A stretch of 43,970 nucleotides of DNA from an uncultured SAR116 cluster alpha proteobacterium (GTDB lineage Bacteria; Pseudomonadota; Alphaproteobacteria; Puniceispirillales; Marisalimonadaceae). Under the pieces are notes generated by a model. That model made no database searches and had not been told where the DNA came from. It saw only the letters and a program-made list of their open reading frames with translations. The stretch spans positions 1 to 43,970 of the forward strand of contig CACMYY010000010.1 of NCBI GenBank assembly GCA_902618025.1, given 5' to 3'. Positions 34,048-42,358 of the stretch are shown here, piece by piece (within the stretch, counting starts at the first letter, position 1; the number at the start of each line of letters is the position of its first letter). A program made the position numbers and the translations under genes.

Positions 34048-35343
34048 CTATTTGTTGAGCTTTTTTACAGCCTTGAAACCTCTTTCAAAGTCTTTTTTAA
34101 TGTCATTAATATCTTCTAATCCAACCGAAAGTCTTATCATATCATCAGTTAATCCACCCTCTTTCATAGCCTCTGAACTCAAATGAGAATGAGTTGTACT
34201 ACCTGGATGAATAAGTAATGTTTTAGCATCGCCAACATTTGCTAAATGTGAAGCTAATTGCACAGATTCAATAAATAACTTTCCTGCTTCACGTCCACCT
34301 TTAATGCCAAAAGCTACGATTGACCCAGACCCTTTGGGTAATATTCTTTTTGCTACTTCATGGTCAGGATGTGTTTCCAAATCAGGATGTTTTACCCATT
34401 TTACCATTTCATGATTTACTAAAAAATCTAATATAGAGTGAGTGTTTTCAATATGTTTTTTCATCCTCAAAGGTAGCGTTTCAATTCCTTGCATTAAATG
34501 GAATGCATTGGTAGGGGATAAAGAGGGTCCAAAATTATACATACCTTCTGCTCTTATTTTTGCTATTAAAGCAGATGGACCAAATTCTTCCCAAAAACTT
34601 ATACCACCTAGAGCAAAATGAGGTCCTGAAATTGTAGGAAACTTATCTTTATCTCCCCAATCAAAGTTACCACCATTTACAATAGCACCTCCTATTGCAA
34701 TACCATGACCACCTAACCATTTAGTAAGTGAATGAACAATAATATTAGCTCCATGTTTAAATGGCTGCATTAAATATGGTGTATTAAAAGTAGCGTCTAG
34801 TACTAAAGGGATATTTTCTGAATTACATATTTTAGCAGTTTCTGGAACATCCATAATATCTAATCCTGGGTTACCAATAACTTCTCCAAATACTAATTTG
34901 GTATTAGGTTTTATTGCCTTCTTAATTGCTTCTGGATCATTGGGATTAACAAAATCGGTATTAACTCCAAAACGAGGCATAGTATGCTGAAGTAAATTAA
35001 TATTTGCTCCATACATTTTACTTGATGCAACAATATGATCCCCACTACTACAAATTGCAGAAATCACAAGGTGCATTGCTGCCATTCCACTTGAACATGC
35101 AAGTGCACTTGCTCCACCCTCAAGAGCTGCTAACCTCTGCTCGAGTGCTGCAACTGTAGGATTTGATATTCTAGTATATAAATGTCCACCAACTTCCATA
35201 TTATACAAAGACGCTGCTTCTTCTGTGCTATTGAAAACGTAAGATGTTGTCTGATAGATTGGTACAGCACGTGAACCAGTTTCCTTATCAGGAATATGTC
35301 CAGCATGTAAAGAAAGGGTGTCAAATTTGTAATTTTCACTCAT
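34048..35343 (-). CDS. metY: O-acetylhomoserine sulfhydrylase-type PLP enzyme (MetY)
   Basis: Cys/Met-metabolism PLP enzyme of 431 aa. It starts with DTLSLHAGHIPDKETGSRAV, binds PLP through K208 in HSLTKWLGGHG, and has the tetramer motif YTRISNPT. Its length and C-terminal block LSVGLEDINDIKKDF match O-acetylhomoserine (thiol)-lyases, which join sulfide or methanethiol to O-acetylhomoserine, giving homocysteine or methionine. In this context it could recapture sulfide or methanethiol released from organosulfur compounds. A gamma-lyase activity cannot be excluded. AAGGAA precedes the ATG. It appears to be the first gene of the leftward cluster, with a promoter-like sequence upstream. Confidence 0.9.
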   Translation of the reverse strand: MSENYKFDTLSLHAGHIPDKETGSRAVPIYQTTSYVFNSTEEAASLYNMEVGGHLYTRISNPTVAALEQRLAALEGGASALACSSGMAAMHLVISAICSSGDHIVASSKMYGANINLLQHTMPRFGVNTDFVNPNDPEAIKKAIKPNTKLVFGEVIGNPGLDIMDVPETAKICNSENIPLVLDATFNTPYLMQPFKHGANIIVHSLTKWLGGHGIAIGGAIVNGGNFDWGDKDKFPTISGPHFALGGISFWEEFGPSALIAKIRAEGMYNFGPSLSPTNAFHLMQGIETLPLRMKKHIENTHSILDFLVNHEMVKWVKHPDLETHPDHEVAKRILPKGSGSIVAFGIKGGREAGKLFIESVQLASHLANVGDAKTLLIHPGSTTHSHLSSEAMKEGGLTDDMIRLSVGLEDINDIKKDFERGFKAVKKLNK

Positions 35344-35421
35344 TGAAATTCCTTAAAATAATTTAAATTATTATAGCTTAATTCTTAAACCTTAAAAATA
35401 TAAATTTACCTAATTAAAAGT

Positions 35422-35452
35422 ATTATAGAAAAAACATTTGCACAATCAGCAA
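35422..35452 (-). promoter_or_regulatory. Possible sigma-70 promoter for metY cluster
   Basis: On the minus strand TTGCTG (35447-35452) and a perfect TATAAT (35422-35427) are separated by 19 bp, slightly long. It lies about 80 bp upstream of the metY start in the 125-bp gap after the CoA ligase gene, where an operon boundary is expected. Confidence 0.4.
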
Positions 35453-35468
35453 AAATGAATCATTAATT

Positions 35469-37106
35469 TTAATTATTTTCTCTTAAAGCTTTACGGATTA
35501 TTTTTCCTGTAGTTGTCAAAGGTAATTCACAGACAAACTCTATAAGTCGAGGATATTCATGAACTGCCAACCTTAATTTAACATGATTTTGAATAGATTG
35601 TTTCAATTTATCATTTTGAGTTAAAACGTTTTTTTGGTCACCAGTCACAATAATTGCCTTAATGATTTGACCTCTTAATTTATCTGGAACTCCAATGACT
35701 GCAACCATACTGACTTCAGGGTGAGAAAGAATAGCGTCTTCTACTTCACTTGGTCCAACCCTATAACCTGAGGTATTAATAATGTCATCTTTTCTACCTT
35801 TAAAATAAAAATAACCTTCCTCATCTTTATAAGCAAAATCACCAGTATGGAGCCAACCATTTTTAACCTTCTCATTTGTTGCCGCGTCATTTTCCCAATA
35901 TTTTAAAAAAGATACAGGGGTGTCAGATTTAACTATAATTTCCCCGTCTAAACCAGGCTCTTTGATAAGATCTCCGTTATAATTAACTATTCTAACTTCG
36001 TGACCAGGAACGGGTTTGCCGATAGAGCCTTGTTTAGTTGGCATAATCGCACCACAATTTGAAACTGTTAAATTACATTCTGTTTGACCATAAAATTCAT
36101 TAATGCCAACCCCTAAAATTTTTTTTCCCCACTCCAGCAAATCTTCTCCTAGAGCTTCACCACCTGAGCCAATGGTTCTTAATTTCAGATTTTTTACTGT
36201 TTTAGAGGGATTAAATGATTTCATCATTTTTAAAGCTGTAGGTGGCAAGAAAGTATTTTTTATTTCAAGCTTAGATATTAGATCGAAAGTAAATTCAGGA
36301 TCAAATTTTTGAGATCTGTAACTGACTACAGGAATGCCAAAGTGCCATGCTGGTAGAAGTACATCAAACAAACCACCTATCCATGCCCAGTCAGCTGGTG
36401 TCCAAAATAAATCAGTAACAGGTTCAGATGATGATAAAAATTCATGAGGGATTTCTACTCCTGGTATATGTCCTAGTAATGAACGATGAGGGAGCAAAGC
36501 ACCTTTCGGTCCTCCTGTTGTGCCAGAGGTATAAATTATTAAAGCGGGATCTGATGCTTTTGTTTTTTTGGTGGTATAACTGTCTGAAGCTTTTTCTAAT
36601 AACTTTTTAAAATTAAAAATATTACTTTTTACATCATTACTTTCTATACAAATTATTTTTTTTAAATCTGGTAATCTGTTTCTAATATCCATAATTTTAT
36701 TTAAGCCAATATTATCACATATCACTAAGGACGCTCTGGAATTCAACAAACGATAATGCAATGCATCTGTTCCAAATAAATTAAATAAAGGTATTGAGAT
36801 TTTTCCAGACTTGAAGCAAGCCATGTGTGCAATTGCAGTTTCAGGACATTGACCTAGAATAATACCAACTCTTGCGTTAGCCTCAAGATTAAAATAGTCA
36901 AAAACGTTAGCGAGCTTGTTTGCAGATTTTTTTATATCTAAAAAAGTCCACTTCTCTATCTTGCCTTCTTGTAAATAATTAATTAATGCTATTCTGCTTT
37001 GATAATTATCCTGATCAACAGTATCAGATGCTATGTTGTAAAATTCTGGAATATTCCATTTGAAAGTTAAACATAGCTGGTCAAAATTATTCAATTTTTG
37101 AAGCAT
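35469..37106 (-). CDS. AMP-forming acyl-CoA synthetase (medium-chain ACSM-like)
   Basis: ANL-superfamily ligase of 545 aa. It has IYTSGTTGGPKGALLPH as ATP loop, EFYGQTECN as A5 motif, GRKDDIINTSGYRVGPSEVE as hinge and TTTGKIIRKALRE as the catalytic lysine region. FWTPADWAWIGGLFDVLLP is typical of acetyl-CoA-synthetase-like and medium-chain (ACSM) ligases. It activates a short or medium carboxylate. It stands 125 bp upstream of metY on the same strand and is divergent from the indolepyruvate oxidoreductase. AAGGTG lies about 12 bases before the ATG. Confidence 0.88.
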   Translation of the reverse strand: MLQKLNNFDQLCLTFKWNIPEFYNIASDTVDQDNYQSRIALINYLQEGKIEKWTFLDIKKSANKLANVFDYFNLEANARVGIILGQCPETAIAHMACFKSGKISIPLFNLFGTDALHYRLLNSRASLVICDNIGLNKIMDIRNRLPDLKKIICIESNDVKSNIFNFKKLLEKASDSYTTKKTKASDPALIIYTSGTTGGPKGALLPHRSLLGHIPGVEIPHEFLSSSEPVTDLFWTPADWAWIGGLFDVLLPAWHFGIPVVSYRSQKFDPEFTFDLISKLEIKNTFLPPTALKMMKSFNPSKTVKNLKLRTIGSGGEALGEDLLEWGKKILGVGINEFYGQTECNLTVSNCGAIMPTKQGSIGKPVPGHEVRIVNYNGDLIKEPGLDGEIIVKSDTPVSFLKYWENDAATNEKVKNGWLHTGDFAYKDEEGYFYFKGRKDDIINTSGYRVGPSEVEDAILSHPEVSMVAVIGVPDKLRGQIIKAIIVTGDQKNVLTQNDKLKQSIQNHVKLRLAVHEYPRLIEFVCELPLTTTGKIIRKALRENN

Positions 37107-37202
37107 AAAAAATAATCACCTTTCCATAAATTATTCTTACTACTTGTTAAAACCTTTTTAATTATTTAAATTACACATATACAAAATTACAATGGGTTAG
37201 CT

Positions 37203-40200
37203 TTGAATTACATTGACAATATAAGATTAGACGATTGTTTCACTAAGAACAACGATTTAGCACTTATGAATGGTGTTCAAGCATTAGTACGTCTTTTAAT
37301 CGAACAAGCAAAAATCGACAAAGATAATGGATTAGTAACTCATGGTTATGTTAGTGGTTACCCTGGTTCACCACTTGGAACACTTGATTTAGAACTTGGA
37401 AGATCAAAAACACATCTAGAAAAACATAATATAATTTTTCAACCAGCTGTTAATGAGGAATTAGCTGCTACTGCAGCTTGGGGAACTCAAATGCTTGGTC
37501 TATACGACAAACCTGAAATAGATGGTGTTTTTTCCATGTGGTATGGGAAAGGGCCAGGTTTAGATAGATCTATGGATGCTTTGAGACACACGAATATGGG
37601 TGGTGTTTCCAAAAACGGTGGAATGGTATTAGCAGTTGCAGACGATCCAATTGGGAAAAGTTCCACTATCGCATATCAATCAGAGCAATCCCTAATTTCT
37701 GCAGGTATTCCAGTTTTTTATCCAGCAAATGTAGATGAAGTCATACCAATGGGGCTACAAGCTTTTGCATTATCACGTCATGCAGGCATATGTGTTGCCC
37801 TCAAAATTACTAGTGATACAGCTGATTCAAACTCTGTGATTGATCTTGGAAAATTAAGACCTAATTTGACTAAGTTAGAGGAACCAATAAACGTTCACGT
37901 AAATAGACATGACCCAGCTTTAGATAGAGAAGCAGCGCTAATTAAAAGAAGAATACCTGCATCTAAGGATTTTATTAAAGAAAACAAAATCAATAGTGTT
38001 ATATTTAATCCAACAAAAAAAATCTTAGGTATTATTACTGTTGGAAAAGCGACAACAGAGACTATAGATGCTTTAGATAAAATTGGTATCAAAGATCCTG
38101 AAAATAATGGTATTGGTCTTTTTGCTTGCAAAATTCCTTGGCCATTAATAGACCAAGAAGTAATTGATTTTTGTGAAAAATTCGAAGAAATTTTAGTTAT
38201 TGAAGAAAAAGCCAGTATTGTTGAAGAACAAGTAGCTCATATTCTTTTTAACTCAAGATCAAGACCTCTATTATCTGGAAAGTTGGATCCATCTTCTAAA
38301 GAAGAACTTATTCCTAAAATATCGGAATTATCTAGTGATATCATAGCAGATTGTTTACTCAAAAAAGTTCTCCATTCATCGATAAGTGTTGATATTCCGA
38401 AAACAAAAGCAGAAGCCATCGGAAGTAATTTACCACCAGTTGCATCAAGGACACCTTGGTATTGTGCTGGATGCCCTCACAACTCAGGAACTAAGACACC
38501 TGTTGAGGAAGTTGTTGGCATTGGTATTGGCTGCCACTCTATTGGATATTTTCTTCATCCTGAAAAATTAACAAATTTTAGCCAAATGGGTGGCGAGGGT
38601 GGACATTGGATAGGAAGAGCGCCATTCTCAAATCATAAACATACATTTCAAAATATAGGTGATGGTACCTATGCTCATTCTGGTTCGTTAGCAATAAGAG
38701 CTGCCGTTTCAGCAAATGTTAATATTACATTTAAAATTCTTTATAATGATGCAGTGGCAATGACAGGCGGCCAAAAAGCCATTGGTGGATCAACACCGTG
38801 GGCAATATCCAAACAACTTGAAGCAGAAGGTGTTAGAAAAATTTATGTCGTATCGGATGAGCCAGAACAGTTCAAAGAATTAAAATTATTTGCGGACAAA
38901 GTTGGAATATTTCATAGAGACGAGCTTATAAATATTCAAAAAGAAGTAAGAAAAATTTCTGGAGTTACGGCAATTATTTATGTTCAAACTTGTGCAACAG
39001 AACTTCGAAGAAGACGTAAAAGAGGGTATATTAAAGATCGAGAAATTAAAATGTTTATTAATCCTGATGTTTGTGAAGGATGTGGAGACTGTGCTGAAAA
39101 ATCAAATTGCGTGGCGGTGAAACCTCTTGAACATTTCGATGGAACTAAAAGACAAATTGATCAAAGTGTTTGTAATAAAGATTATTCTTGTAAAAAAGGA
39201 TTTTGTCCAAGTTTCATAGGTGTGCAAACTGGTAGCATTTCAATTAAAGAAAAAAAGATTTTTCCAGAAATTCCAGAGATAATTAATAACTTAAAAAAAC
39301 CTAAGAAAAGCTTAAATAATATTCAAAACATAATAATGGCAGGTATTGGTGGCACTGGGGTTTCAACTGTTGCTGCTATAATAGTTATGGCTGCTCGAAT
39401 TGATAAGCTATTTGCACAATCAATGAATTTTACTGGATTAGCCCAAAAAAACGGAGCAGTAACAAGTCAAATTAGAATTGGAAAAGAAAAATCACTTTAT
39501 GACAGATCTGCAAGACTTCCAAATGAAACAGCCGACGTGCTTTTAGGATGTGATGCCGTTGTGTCAGTTTCTCCTTCCATTACTAGAACACTAAATCCTC
39601 TAAAAACAAATGCCATAATTAATGGAAGGGTAGAGCCAGTTGGAGTTGCTGGTGTTCACATTGGTACAGTTGTTGATGATAGCTTATTAAAAAAACATTT
39701 AGAAAATCATCTTCAAACTGAAAATTTAGAATTTATTGATATATCCAACTTAGCTGAAGCTTTAGTTGGCGACACAGTTTCTGCAAATATAATGATGTTA
39801 GGAATAGCCGCTCAAAAAGAACTTCTCCCAATAGAGGTTGATTCTTTGCAAAAAGCCATAGAGCTCAATGGAGTGGCTATTGAACAAAACCTCAGGGCTT
39901 TTAATTGGGGACGATTATTATGCGAACAACCTCAATCAGTATTTAACTCAGCTGGCTTAAACTCAAAAAAGTCTGAAAATATATCAATAGATAAATATGT
40001 AAATAATTTTTCTGACATACTTGAAAAATATCAAAACAAAGAGTACTCCAAAATTTTTCTTTCTAATGTTAAAAGAATAATTAAAAAGGAAAACCAAATA
40101 GATAAATCAGAAAAAGAATTACCTCTATCCAGAAAAGCTGCTCTTACTTTATTTAGAGCTATGAGATACAAAGATGAATACGAAGTTGCTAGATTACATA

Positions 40201-40643
40201 CTAGTGGAGATTTTGCCCAAACCATTTTACGTGAAAATAAAAACGCTAAATTAGAATACTATTTAGCACCACCTTTGTTCTCTAAAAAAGATCCTGAAAC
40301 AGGTCATCTACTTAAAAGAAGGTTTGGTCATTGGGTATATAAAGTTTTCAAAGTATTGTCTTATCTTAAATTTCTAAGAGGAACAAAATTAGATATATTT
40401 GGATATACCTTAGAAAGAAAAAAAGAACGTGCTTTAGCAAAAAAAACTATCATTACTATTAATAAAATATCTGAAATTTTAAATGATAATAATTATAAAA
40501 AAATTATTGAATTTCTTGATATACCTTTGTCAATAAAAGGATATGGTCACGTTAAAGATAAAAATATAAAAAATGCTGAACAAAAGTGGGACAAATCTTT
40601 TGATAAAATTTTAACTAACCAGAATTTAAAAAAAGTAAGTTAA
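37203..40643 (+). CDS. Indolepyruvate:ferredoxin oxidoreductase, fused alpha-beta subunits
   Basis: An 1146-aa ThDP/iron-sulfur enzyme that oxidatively decarboxylates aryl or branched 2-oxoacids to acyl-CoA with ferredoxin reduction. The order is a pyrimidine-binding domain (HGYVSGYPGSPLGT near 48), a ThDP domain (IGDGTYAHSG), a ferredoxin-like Cys cluster C624-x2-C627-x2-C630-x5-C636 with later cysteines in CNKDYSCKKGFC, and a C-terminal gamma-type domain (GIGGTGVSTVA). IorA and IorB are separate in archaea; the fusion is usual in aerobic Proteobacteria. The start is a TTG at 37203, because the next ATG would remove conserved residues. It would process transamination products of Phe, Tyr, Trp or branched amino acids, fitting the amino-acid catabolism elsewhere in the window. 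Confidence 0.92.
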   Translation: MNYIDNIRLDDCFTKNNDLALMNGVQALVRLLIEQAKIDKDNGLVTHGYVSGYPGSPLGTLDLELGRSKTHLEKHNIIFQPAVNEELAATAAWGTQMLGLYDKPEIDGVFSMWYGKGPGLDRSMDALRHTNMGGVSKNGGMVLAVADDPIGKSSTIAYQSEQSLISAGIPVFYPANVDEVIPMGLQAFALSRHAGICVALKITSDTADSNSVIDLGKLRPNLTKLEEPINVHVNRHDPALDREAALIKRRIPASKDFIKENKINSVIFNPTKKILGIITVGKATTETIDALDKIGIKDPENNGIGLFACKIPWPLIDQEVIDFCEKFEEILVIEEKASIVEEQVAHILFNSRSRPLLSGKLDPSSKEELIPKISELSSDIIADCLLKKVLHSSISVDIPKTKAEAIGSNLPPVASRTPWYCAGCPHNSGTKTPVEEVVGIGIGCHSIGYFLHPEKLTNFSQMGGEGGHWIGRAPFSNHKHTFQNIGDGTYAHSGSLAIRAAVSANVNITFKILYNDAVAMTGGQKAIGGSTPWAISKQLEAEGVRKIYVVSDEPEQFKELKLFADKVGIFHRDELINIQKEVRKISGVTAIIYVQTCATELRRRRKRGYIKDREIKMFINPDVCEGCGDCAEKSNCVAVKPLEHFDGTKRQIDQSVCNKDYSCKKGFCPSFIGVQTGSISIKEKKIFPEIPEIINNLKKPKKSLNNIQNIIMAGIGGTGVSTVAAIIVMAARIDKLFAQSMNFTGLAQKNGAVTSQIRIGKEKSLYDRSARLPNETADVLLGCDAVVSVSPSITRTLNPLKTNAIINGRVEPVGVAGVHIGTVVDDSLLKKHLENHLQTENLEFIDISNLAEALVGDTVSANIMMLGIAAQKELLPIEVDSLQKAIELNGVAIEQNLRAFNWGRLLCEQPQSVFNSAGLNSKKSENISIDKYVNNFSDILEKYQNKEYSKIFLSNVKRIIKKENQIDKSEKELPLSRKAALTLFRAMRYKDEYEVARLHTSGDFAQTILRENKNAKLEYYLAPPLFSKKDPETGHLLKRRFGHWVYKVFKVLSYLKFLRGTKLDIFGYTLERKKERALAKKTIITINKISEILNDNNYKKIIEFLDIPLSIKGYGHVKDKNIKNAEQKWDKSFDKILTNQNLKKVS

Positions 40644-40644
40644 A

Positions 40645-42282
40645 TCAAACAAGTTTTGCTTGTTCTCTCAACTTAAATTTTTGTATTTTTCCTGTGCTTG
40701 TTTTCGGAAGCTCCATAAAATTAAAATATCTTGGTACTTTAAATCCAGCTAATAAAGATTTACAATGATCCCTCAACTCTGTTTCTCCAATTGAAGATCC
40801 GTCACTTACTTCTACAAATGCACAAGGAGTTTCACCCCATTTTTCGTCTTCTTTCGCAACAACTGCTACAGCAATTACATCAGGGTGTTTATATATAGCG
40901 TCCTCTACCTCAATAGAGGAAATATTTTCTCCTCCAGATATAATTATATCCTTTGATCTATCCTTAAGTTGAATATATCCGTCATCATACCAAACACCTA
41001 AGTCGCCTGTATGAAACCAACCATCTTCAAAAGCTTCATCGGTTGCTTTTTTATTTTTAAGGTAACCTTTCATGGTTATATTGCCTCTTATAAATACTTC
41101 GCCCAAGGAAACACCATCTTTTGGAACATCTTTTTTGGTTTCAGGATCTATAACTTTCATGTTTTCTTGTACAGAGTAAACAACACCTTGCCTTGCTTTT
41201 AATTTAGCCTGTTCGAAAGCATCGTATTGGTTCCACTCTGGATGCCATGCGCATACAACAGCAGGTCCATAAATTTCTGTGAGACCATATACGTGTATAA
41301 CTTCAATACCACATGCATCCATTTTGCTCAGCACAGCCTCAGGAGGAGGGGCGCCAGCAGTCATCATTTTAATTTTTGATTTAAGAGATATTTTGTTTTG
41401 CAGTATATAGTCAGCTATCATTTGCATTACAATTGGAGCTCCACATAGATGAGTTATATTGTGTTTTTGAAAAGCCTCTACAATTAATTCTCCAGCTGGT
41501 TGTCTTAAGCAAACGTGAGTACCTGCTCTTTCAGTAATAGTCCAAGGGAAACACCATCCATTGCAATGAAACATAGGAAGTGTCCATAAATACTTAGAGT
41601 GCATTGGTAAGTCCCAGGTAAGCGTGTTACCAATAGCATTTAAATAAGCGCCACGATGGTGATAAACAACTCCTTTTGGGTTACCTGTTGTTCCAGAGGT
41701 ATAATTCAAAGCAATTGAATTCCACTCGTCATTTGGCAATACATGTTCAAATTTAAAACCAATAAATTTTTCTAGTTCTGTCTCATAGTCAAGACAGTTG
41801 AATTTGTTTGCAAAACCAGACCTTTGATTACCAGTAATTTTATCAACATATTCAATTAATAATGGAGGATTTTTTAAATTCTCTAGAGCTTTCTCAACTA
41901 TTTGGCTATATTCAGAATCATAAATGAACATTTTAGCTTCTCCGTGTTCAAGAATAAAACGAACAGTGAAACTATCAAGTCTTGTGTTAATTGCGTTCAA
42001 GACACCAGTTGCCATCGGTATACCAAAATGACACTCCCACATAACTGGAATATTTGGGAGCATCACTGCGATTGTACTACCATCAGGATAATTTTTATTT
42101 CTAACAAGTTCTGCTAATGCGTCACATCTTTCACTGGCTTGTTGGTAGGTTAATTGATAGTCTTTATATTCAATAGCAATTTGATTTGGGAATGTTTTTC
42201 GTGTTCTTTCTAGAAATGATAAAGGACTTAATGAGGCATAATTTGCTTTATTTTTACTTAAACCATTTTCTACTTCAGACAT
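40645..42282 (-). CDS. dmdB: Acyl-CoA synthetase, DmdB-like (3-methylmercaptopropionate:CoA ligase)
   Basis: ANL-superfamily ligase of 545 aa, the length of DmdB proteins. The ATP loop is NYTSGTTGNPKGVVYHH, the following block is LWTLPMFHCNGWCFPWT, A5 is YGLTEIYGP, the hinge KDRSKDIIISGGENISS and the catalytic lysine lies in TSTGKIQKFKL. These strings are shared by the DmdB group and by medium/short fatty-acyl ligases. The start at 42282 is fixed by a perfect AGGAGG nine bases upstream; the frame's earlier starts are ignored. It is divergent from a DmdC-like dehydrogenase across a 76-bp gap, the main reason to prefer a DMSP-demethylation role. Its stop is one base from that of the oxidoreductase. 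Confidence 0.8.
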   Translation of the reverse strand: MSEVENGLSKNKANYASLSPLSFLERTRKTFPNQIAIEYKDYQLTYQQASERCDALAELVRNKNYPDGSTIAVMLPNIPVMWECHFGIPMATGVLNAINTRLDSFTVRFILEHGEAKMFIYDSEYSQIVEKALENLKNPPLLIEYVDKITGNQRSGFANKFNCLDYETELEKFIGFKFEHVLPNDEWNSIALNYTSGTTGNPKGVVYHHRGAYLNAIGNTLTWDLPMHSKYLWTLPMFHCNGWCFPWTITERAGTHVCLRQPAGELIVEAFQKHNITHLCGAPIVMQMIADYILQNKISLKSKIKMMTAGAPPPEAVLSKMDACGIEVIHVYGLTEIYGPAVVCAWHPEWNQYDAFEQAKLKARQGVVYSVQENMKVIDPETKKDVPKDGVSLGEVFIRGNITMKGYLKNKKATDEAFEDGWFHTGDLGVWYDDGYIQLKDRSKDIIISGGENISSIEVEDAIYKHPDVIAVAVVAKEDEKWGETPCAFVEVSDGSSIGETELRDHCKSLLAGFKVPRYFNFMELPKTSTGKIQKFKLREQAKLV

Positions 42283-42358
42283 AGTTGATTTCCTCCTAAT
42301 AATATTCATAATAGTAAGGTTAAATTTTATCAACCATGAAAATATATCGGAGTTTTAA

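Noticed and set aside
40648-40664. AACAAG/CTTGTT hairpin at the dmdB end as a terminator
   Set aside because: Only 6 bp, inside the last codons of dmdB, with no adjacent T-run in either direction.
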